Positions 57,341 through 64,000 of a stretch of 64,000 bases of DNA are shown piece after piece. Where the stretch lies: assembly GCA_010909165.1 (NCBI GenBank), contig VJWM01000144.1, positions 1-64,000 of the forward strand. Reading direction: 5' to 3'. A model generated the notes under the pieces. That model saw only the letters and a program-made list of their open reading frames with translations. It did not search any database and was not told where the DNA came from. A program made the position numbers and the translations under genes. Origin of the DNA: Anthoceros angustus (lineage: Eukaryota > Streptophyta > Anthocerotopsida > Anthocerotales > Anthocerotaceae). Numbering within the stretch: the stretch's first letter is position 1; each line of letters begins with the position of its first letter.

Positions 57341-57997
57341 TTCAAAAAAGTGGAAGAAAGATGAACTTACCTTCATATCAAATTTCACACTATGGAGCTT
57401 AGTTTCATTGGTCCTCAGACCGACGTATAGGGCAAATAAATCATTTTATTTGAAATAAAAATTTAATATTAAAATTATTATTATTATAAGTATGTGAGCG
57501 AGATAGATACAAATCTATTAGTTATTTCTCGATAAAGTTTATATTGCAACTACATATGTAGGTGTTCTATAGTGATCCCAACGTGTTTTTTTAGTATTCT
57601 TAGGTTACTTTTGCATGAGTTGTACCCTTAATGCAATCCCCCATAGAGTAGCATAGATGCGGTGATTCGGGTTGGAGCCTGCAGCAGTAGTCGATCTTCG
57701 GGTACTTTGCGATGCTGATGTCATCAGGCAAGAAAGAAGCGGTTGGTGGTGCCCCGAATCCGGCCGGTGCTCACTGAATTCTGGTCTTGTGCTGATAACT
57801 GGTCCCCCAAGGTGTGGATTGGTTGAATTTGTTGGGCTCGTGGTTGTGCTTTGTTGCGTGTGGGAATGGGGCAGACACAATTCGAAAGCAAACATTGCAG
57901 AACGGTCTGTAATGCACTGCCAATTGGTGTGGTGTGCTGACATACATGTTTATCAGGGTTCATTTGTCACTGCTGATTGCTGATTCCTAGCAGAGAG

Positions 57998-59273
57998 ATG
58001 AGGATTCGGCAGCAGCATACGCTGTGGGGTGTCACGGGCCCAATGGCGGCTTACCAGCGGGAGCTCATCTTGAATTGGTACAGGTCGAACGTGGCAGGAT
58101 CCCGGTATCCACTGGTCCAGAATTCTGGAGAGAGCTCGGTTGCATCGGACGTCTGGGCGCAGTCGCCCGAGGCGTGTACAAGGAGGGTGAAGTCAGGTCA
58201 GGTCAGGTCAGGTCAGGTTGAGTCGGAGTCAGAGTCAGAGTCAGAGGATCTTGCTGCACGGGAATCGGTTGTGGGTTGCAAGCGTGGCACTGAGGAGTTG
58301 GATGGGGATCTGGGAATGGCTGCACAGGTGGGTGGGAAATTAGTACTGGGTTCTGTGAATTCGATCTCTTGTTGCTGGAAACTGGACTCCTGAATTCTCC
58401 CATTTGGGTCGAGTTCCGTTTTGACAGTTGCTGTTCGATCTGTGCAGGGTACCTTGGGCTTTGAGGATGATTCTGCTCTGGCAGTTTGTAAGGTGGAGAG
58501 TGAGGAATGTGGTCCGGGTTATGTTGCAAAGGTGGGTGGGAAATTAATACTGGGTTCTGTGAATTGATCAGAATTTTCGATCTCTTCATGCTGGAAATGC
58601 TGGACTCATGAATTCTCCCATTTGGGTCGAGTTCCGTTTTGACAGTTGCTGTTCGATCTGTGCAGGGTACCTTGGGCTTTGAGAATGATTCTGCTCTGGC
58701 AGTTTGTAAGGTGGAGAGTGAGGAATGTGGTCCGGGTTATGTTGCAAAGGTGGGTGGGAAATTAATACTGGGTTCTGTGAACTGATCAGAATTTTCGATC
58801 TCTTCATGCTGGAAATGCTGGACTCGTAAATTCTCCCATTTGGGTCGTCGAGTTCCGTTTTGACAGTTGCTGTTCGATCTGTGCAGGGTAGCTTGGGCTT
58901 TGAGAATGATTCTGCTCTGGCAGTTTGTAAGGTGGAGAGTGAGGAATGTGGTCCGGGTTATGTTGCAAAGGTGGGTGGGAAATTAATACTGGGTTCTGTG
59001 AATTGATCAGAGTTTTCGATCTCTTCATGCTGGAAATGCTGGACTCGTGAATTCTCCCATTTGGGTCGTCGAGTTCCGTTTTGACAGTTGCTGTTCGATC
59101 TGTGCAGGGTAGCTTGGGCTTTGAGAATGAGGTGGAGAGTGAGGAATGTGATCGGTGGTATGTTGCAAAGAAGCCGAGATTGGCCAAGTCTGAGGATGTT
59201 TGTTGTTGTTGTTTTTGTCCTGGGGATTAAGGACCTCATGGTGATTGTGCAGGTCAGGAAACAAGGAGCGTGA
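57998..59273 (+). CDS. Unrecognised gene with a tandemly repeated 84-nt exon
   Basis: Exon 1 is 57998-58327: ATG then MRIRQQHTLWGVTGPMAAYQ, and later a low-complexity ESESESESED stretch. Exons 2-4 at 58448-58531, 58666-58749 and 58887-58970 are each exactly 84 nt, near-identical, and encode a 28-residue repeat (GTLGFE(D/N)DSALAVCKV... ECGPGYVAK). Exon 5, 59108-59197, is a fourth version with 21 nt deleted in frame and a new end (KKPRLAKSED) that looks like a nuclear localisation signal. Each exon begins after TCTGTGCAG and exons 1-4 end before GTGGGTGGG, and all junctions are phase 0, so the protein stays in frame for any number of repeats. The end is uncertain: a phase-0 last exon at 59253 would stop at 59273, while another frame is open to 59409. 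I do not recognise the family. Exon 1 has a second copy at the right edge of the window. Confidence 0.55.
58328..59200 (+). repeat. Tandem repeat of exon plus intron, period 218-221 bp
   Basis: Four copies of a unit made of one intron (GTGGGTGGGAAATTA to TCTGTGCAG, 120-137 bp) and one exon (84 nt; 90 nt in the last). Introns contain CATTTGGGTCGAGTTCCG and TTTTGACAGTTGCTG. The two middle copies are the most alike, which fits amplification by unequal exchange. The pentanucleotide run TCAGGTCAGGTCAGGTCAGG at about 58193 and a GAGTCA run at 58219-58246 lie in exon 1. Confidence 0.93.
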
Positions 59274-59409
59274 TGATCGTGGTAAGCATGTTGCAGGTGA
59301 TGTTCGTTCTGATTCTGTCAAGGAGGAAGATGATGCACGGGAGATCGAGAAAGGGACTGTACTTGAAGTGGTCAAGATCTACCAACCATCCAATCCAAAC
59401 CAAAGATAG

Positions 59410-61246
59410 CGGATGCTTCCGAGATCGCCAAGGCCCTGCGCTTTGAAGACACGACGGGTCCAACTCTCTATAGCACGCCAGATTGATGCCCTGTGAGAAA
59501 GGGTAGTTGTGAATGTGTGTCGTCACTTTTGTGCGTCTCGTCTCTATGACAAATGTTACATGTGGGGAGACCCACGACTTCAAACAACCCGTTCCATCGA
59601 TCATAGTTAGCCCCAAAACGTCCGAGCGACTCATTTGGATCCTTTCATCCTCGTATATGGATCGAAAAATTCGTGATTCTTGGGTGGTTCATAGAGAATT
59701 CTAAGACGCATCCCCCGGTGCAATTGTGCAATCGGAAAGAAAAATGGAGCATTCTTACACCATAGAAACGATGACAGAAGTTGTTGGAAACGGCTGAAGA
59801 TGGGCGCCGCCATAGCTCGGGCTGGGCATGGCCTGGGGTAGGCCCTCTCCCCCTGGCCACCGCATCCCACCTCACGACCGGCAGCCGCACTGCGCCATGC
59901 CAGCTCGGCCTATATGCCGATCTGGTTCCCAATGTGTGGGAGCGGCCAATGAGGGTGCAGTATCTGGCCAGGAGACTTCTACCGCGACACAGTCCAGTGC
60001 ACAAGCTGGCTTTGTAGTTTAGACGCGTCCTCGGTTAGTGAGGAACATTGGTTGGGGACGCTTCGAAGTGTTAGAAGAAGTAAAATTATTATTTCAGATA
60101 AATAGAAATTAATATTCTAAACGCTAGTTGCCCGAAGAAGGATTCTTTTATAGTCCATTTGGATGAAATGTTCGATTATGAGACTTGTTCTTAACATTTT
60201 GTACCACGGTGTACTTAAGCTATTTGCACCAAAGGCATCCACTCCCAGGCACCCAAGGCACCCATCTCAGTACCGATCTAAGTGCATGATGTTTAATTAA
60301 TTCTAATCAAACACTAAACCCAAGTGCAGAGATTCGTGTCACACGACAAGACATGGCCCTCTTCACTATTTTGATTCTACTATAATTTTTGAGCTTAAAT
60401 ATCACACCATGAGTAATTTTAAACAATGCCATCAACGAACCATTGAGATTGGAACGCATTTGCCATAACTTTGAGTTCAAAACTGTAAATTTACTGCAAA
60501 ATAGGGATGTAAGAAAAAATGTTGTATCATCATCACCACAAGCTTGTCACAAGTAAGCACATCATCACGCTTTCTTATAAGCACCGCCCTTGTATTCACA
60601 TGAGCATAAAAAAAAAGACTTACATACTAGACTTAGACAAAGATTTATCTCCATCTCATGATGATCATAATAGAATTTGCACTCACCCTTGTAATCCCAG
60701 AGTTGAATCGCATAATCTTGGTCTTGACAGAGAGACCTTTGGCTAACCCTCACTTAGGAAAATATCTGAGGGGGTAATGATATATGGCATAAACAAGTGC
60801 CCAGAGGGAGAGGGCGTTGGCCGTTCTTGCACCATCCCTACACCCCCGCCCACTCCTCTCAAGCCCTCCTCCGCTTCCTCCCCCTTCCCATCCCTTTGAA
60901 TCCAATACACTATATGATTATACAGCCCTACTTCACCTATACACCCATAACGCAATGAATACTATTACACAACTAAGCTACCCGAAGTGTGGATAATGTA
61001 CTTCACTGGGCAAAGTAAGGCTCAGCAACGGTAACTCTTCAGATGTTTCGTGAGGTGTAGAAGTGGATAGGAAGTGTAAACCGTGTTGAACAAAATAGTG
61101 GTTTTGTCCCGCCAGAAAACATGTTCTAGGATCAAATTCCAATGGGAATCGGACAAAGTGAATGGTGTTGAGCACCTTGCCGATCGGCATGTGGGTATTG
61201 GTAGTTTGACGGCCAAAAGATACAAAGACCTTGCCATTACTATTGC
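59410..61246. other. No recognisable gene
   Basis: Mixed-composition sequence. Short overlapping frames near 59650-60020 on both strands lack domain signatures. From 60060 to 61000 it is AT-rich with no repeat of note. Confidence 0.45.
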
Positions 61247-61261
61247 TTGTTGAGACACAAT

Positions 61262-62376
61262 ACTATGTTTGCAGCGGTCTCGTGCCATTATTTTGGAGCC
61301 ATCCAATCCCATGAGGCGGAGAATATTTCCATAAGGGAAAAATATGAGTCTCTTTTGGCTAAGCACCAATCTTTGGCATGGGACTCGGAGGACGAGGGGG
61401 GTGAGGAGGGCCATGAGGACAAGGGGGATGAGTTCAATTCCATAAAGGATGATCTTATAGATGAGAGATTCAATAGTCCGAATGTTATCATTAGAAAATT
61501 ACAATAGGATCTTAAATCGGCAAGCTCATGGGCTAAAGATTTTGAGGCGTCTTTCCAGGTCAAGTTTGATTCATTTCTTTTGCAAGTCAATGCCTTGCAA
61601 ATTCCTGTTCGTTATGTGGGTTGCTTGTCGAAGGCAGATCTGGCACCTAGTTTGGAAGGCTACAAGTTATTCTCGAGCTTATTCATGCACATAGGGAAGA
61701 AATGCACGGTTATATGGCCGAAAAGTTGCAGGGTTTGGATGATCAGGTTGGAAGACACTCGGAAAGGTTGGTGGAGCAAGGATTACAAAATGAAGTTTTT
61801 TCACGGACCATAGAGGAGAAAGCCATAAATTTGGCAAATCATTTCACTTCAACGAAACAAGTTTTACCTACATATTTGGAGAAGCTTACTGGTAATAACC
61901 TCGTAGGGATTAATGATCCCCCTGCTCCGTCTTATCTTGGTGGCAACACAGTATCGGAAGTTGTTTCCGAGACGGCGGATCGTGCTCGCCATGCTTTGAA
62001 CTTGAGAATTTCTGGTCTTGGTAATGACATTGTTGCACCACTTGTGGCTGCAAAGGAGTTTCTCAATAGGCTAGAGGTCGATGTGGTCGTTCCTTGAGCC
62101 TTCTAGCTTGGAAAGGATCCTGGTAAGGAGCGCATATTGATTATGACTTTTCACTCTATGGATGATCGCCTCCAGGTTATGAAGGCTAGGTCTATGTTAC
62201 GGACAACTCAGTTATATATCAATGAGGATCTTACACCATTGCAACGGAAGACTAAGAAGGAGAAATTACCCGCTTTCAGAGCAAGTCGCGCTGCAGGTCA
62301 AGTGGCTTTCTTTCATGGGAATGAATTGCTGGTGTTTGGCCCTCGTTCACGCAATTTCATTGACCTTGTTGATTGA
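61262..62376 (+). pseudogene. LINE ORF1p-like relic
   Basis: A plus-strand coding relic with at least one in-frame stop (TAG near 61506), one frameshift (about 61700) and stops near 62095. The order of parts fits the nucleic-acid-binding ORF1 protein of L1-type retrotransposons. An acidic, heptad-like N-terminal region (KYESLLAKHQSLAWDSEDEG) and a helical region are followed by an RRM-like part (LRISGL ... ERILIMTFHSMDDRLQVM), then a C-terminal domain with LYINEDLTPLQRKTKKEKLP and FFHGNELLVFG. The YINEDLTP block is the most telling. No reverse transcriptase or endonuclease frame follows in the next 1.6 kb, so this is a dead, truncated element or a solo ORF1. Confidence 0.6.
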
Positions 62377-63180
62377 TTGAAGATTATTTGTCTTGTTTGA
62401 ATTTTACCTTTACATTCGTCCAGACCATTTTACCGCAATCTATGTAGTTATCATATTTCAATCCCATGACGGAAATCCGTCCTTAGTAGACTTAAGTAAA
62501 ATTCTTTTTCTTCTTCCATGGGGCATATATTCCTTCGCATGCACCTACACAGAAGGTGACCTCACGTGAACATTTATTCTACATGAAATATAATGTTGTT
62601 CTCTCTTTGGTCCCTCCTTGATTGTGGCACGCAACCTAAACGTCGCATCTTTGCCACCAGAAATTTGTCTTTTATGGTTTTTTTTTTTGGTGGAATGCCT
62701 TTGTAGACTGTTTTAAGACCCTACTAAAACCGCCTTCCCAGTATAATAGCTAGCCATATGTCCCATTATAATAGCTAGCCATATGTTTCTTCATGTTATA
62801 AAATATGGTGTTTTCTCGCTTGCTAGTCTATCAGCCAACCCTCGGAGGGGAAGTGGGTTCCGCTTGCTCTAGCTACTATCCAACTAGAACAGTTAAATGT
62901 AGCAAAACACAAGGCAAAAACACTGGGGGAACTTTTCAAGAGTAGTAAGCACTAGCAAGATCCTTCTAGCAAACTACTGGAGCTGCAAATCAATCAAAAC
63001 ATCGACCTGTTGATTGATTGATTGATCAATCTCTCAATATGCACCATTATCAAGTATAAAGGAAAGAGCTTGAAGAGGCCTTCATATTGAGTTTATGGAT
63101 CCATATTATCGACTTTAGTATTTTTATCATATACATTGTGTTATAGTATTAGCTTGTATGATTGAGAAGTGTTAAAATAA
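62377..63180. other. AT-rich region, no recognisable gene
   Basis: No open frames of note. TCCCATTATAATAGCTAGCC sequence is repeated directly near 62740-62780, and AGTAGTAAGCACTAGCAAGATC at about 62942 also occurs near 52505. Confidence 0.5.
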
Positions 63181-64000
63181 ATGAAAAAAAAAGACTTACC
63201 TTTGAATTCAACATTGTGAAGTTTAGTTCTATTGCTTTTCTAGTTCCCACCCTCTCGACTTGACAGGGCAAAAAAATAAGTTCTATTTAAAAATAATAAT
63301 TATTTTTATATAAAAATATTGTTATTTTAAGTATCTGAGGGAGTAAATATAAATGTGAGGATTATTTCTGGATAAAAAGTTTATATGTAGGTGTTCTCTA
63401 GTGATTAGTGATCTTAAGACCTTGTTTTTCAGATTACTTTGGCATGAGTGTTACCCTTGCGGCAAGCCCCAAAAGCGGTGGACTGTAGGTCCACGTAATG
63501 TTGGCGGCAAATTAGCATTACATTAGACGAGAATCTTTGATGAGTGGCCTAGACCAGGTTGGCTGATGTTGCGCGCACGCTGGTCAAGAAACAGAGCCTT
63601 TGGTTGGAGACGAGCAGCTCTTTGTGTGTCGTCACGATTGGTTATCGGGTCGGGGCCTGGAGCAGTATTTTCGAGTACTTTGCGCTGCTGGTGTCATCAG
63701 GCAAGAAAGAAGCGGTTGGGGCTGATTGGTGGTGCCCAGAATCGGCATTGGGCCGGCGCTCACTGAATTCTGGGCCTTTTGCTGAAAACTGGTCACCCAA
63801 GGTGTGAATTGGTTGAATTTGTTGGGCTTGTGGTTGTGCTTTCTTGCGTGTGGGAATGGGAGGCACAATTCAAGTCTGGAATGCACTGCCAGTGGGTGTG
63901 CTGACATACATGTTCATCAGGGCTTACTTGTCACTGCTGATTGCTGATTTGCAGGGAGAGAGATGAGGATCCGGCAGCGGCATTCGCTGTGGGGTGTCAC
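63181..64000 (+). CDS. Second copy of the upstream region and first exon of the 58-kb gene (partial)
   Basis: Parallel to 57350-58050: shared GGCAAGAAAGAAGCGGTTGG, GCTCACTGAATTCTGG, GGTTGAATTTGTTGGGCT and GCTGACATACATGTT in the same order. An ATG at about 63964 begins MRIRQRHSLWGVT, against MRIRQQHTLWGVT at 57998, and the window ends 12 codons later. Just before the ATG is an acceptor-like GCTGATTTGCAG; a donor-like AAGGTGTGAATTGG near 63800 suggests a 5' UTR intron of about 155 bp. This copy has about 200 bp more in its upstream part (63460-63650). Family unknown. Confidence 0.55.

Overview
The window reads as nuclear DNA of a land plant. The anchors are a chloroplast photosystem I assembly protein with a transit-peptide-like N-terminus (PYG7), a plant-type molybdate transporter, an apoplastic subtilase, a plant 6-phosphogluconate dehydrogenase and an MBF1 coactivator. 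Introns are spliceosomal and short (84-127 bp). The compact introns and the style of the F-box and PPR relics suggest a seed-free plant (bryophyte or lycophyte), but this is an impression and not a demonstrated assignment.

Layout. (1) About 0-6.6 kb: one copy of an AT-rich repeat module, a GC-rich patch, then low-information sequence with a decayed multi-exon relic (about 3.3-5.4 kb) and a 505-bp tandem duplication (5.5-6.5 kb). (2) About 6.6-38.5 kb: a higher-order repeat array. The basic 3.5-kb unit is a 22-bp minisatellite, an AT-rich spacer, a TATA-containing leader, an F-box protein gene of about 440 codons, a 3' flank, 165-bp tandem repeats, then a PPR-protein relic. The unit recurs from 11.7 kb to 37.7 kb with expansions and deletions. 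From 6.6 to 11.1 kb the same modules are cut into short pieces joined at 6-20 bp of shared sequence. Only the F-box copy at 19950 has an intact 5' half; all other starts are frameshifted within five codons. (3) 38.6-49.6 kb: a clean genic island with MBF1 (+), MOT1 (-), PYG7 (+), PGD (-) and a subtilase (-). MOT1 and PYG7 diverge from a shared 420-bp promoter region; MBF1/MOT1 and PYG7/PGD converge. (4) 49.6-64 kb: AT-rich repeat-laden sequence with several tandem repeats, an unrecognised minus-strand relic, a GC-rich minisatellite, an unrecognised gene containing a tandemly repeated 84-nt exon, a LINE ORF1p-like relic, and at the right edge a second copy of the first exon of the unrecognised gene.

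The genic island proteins serve unrelated housekeeping and stress roles and show no operon-like logic. The most unusual parts are the F-box/PPR array, with its microhomology mosaic and indels clustered at CAG/CTG sites, and the in-phase tandem exon amplification near 58.4-59.2 kb. Part of the array's apparent decay may come from sequencing or assembly; this can be tested.
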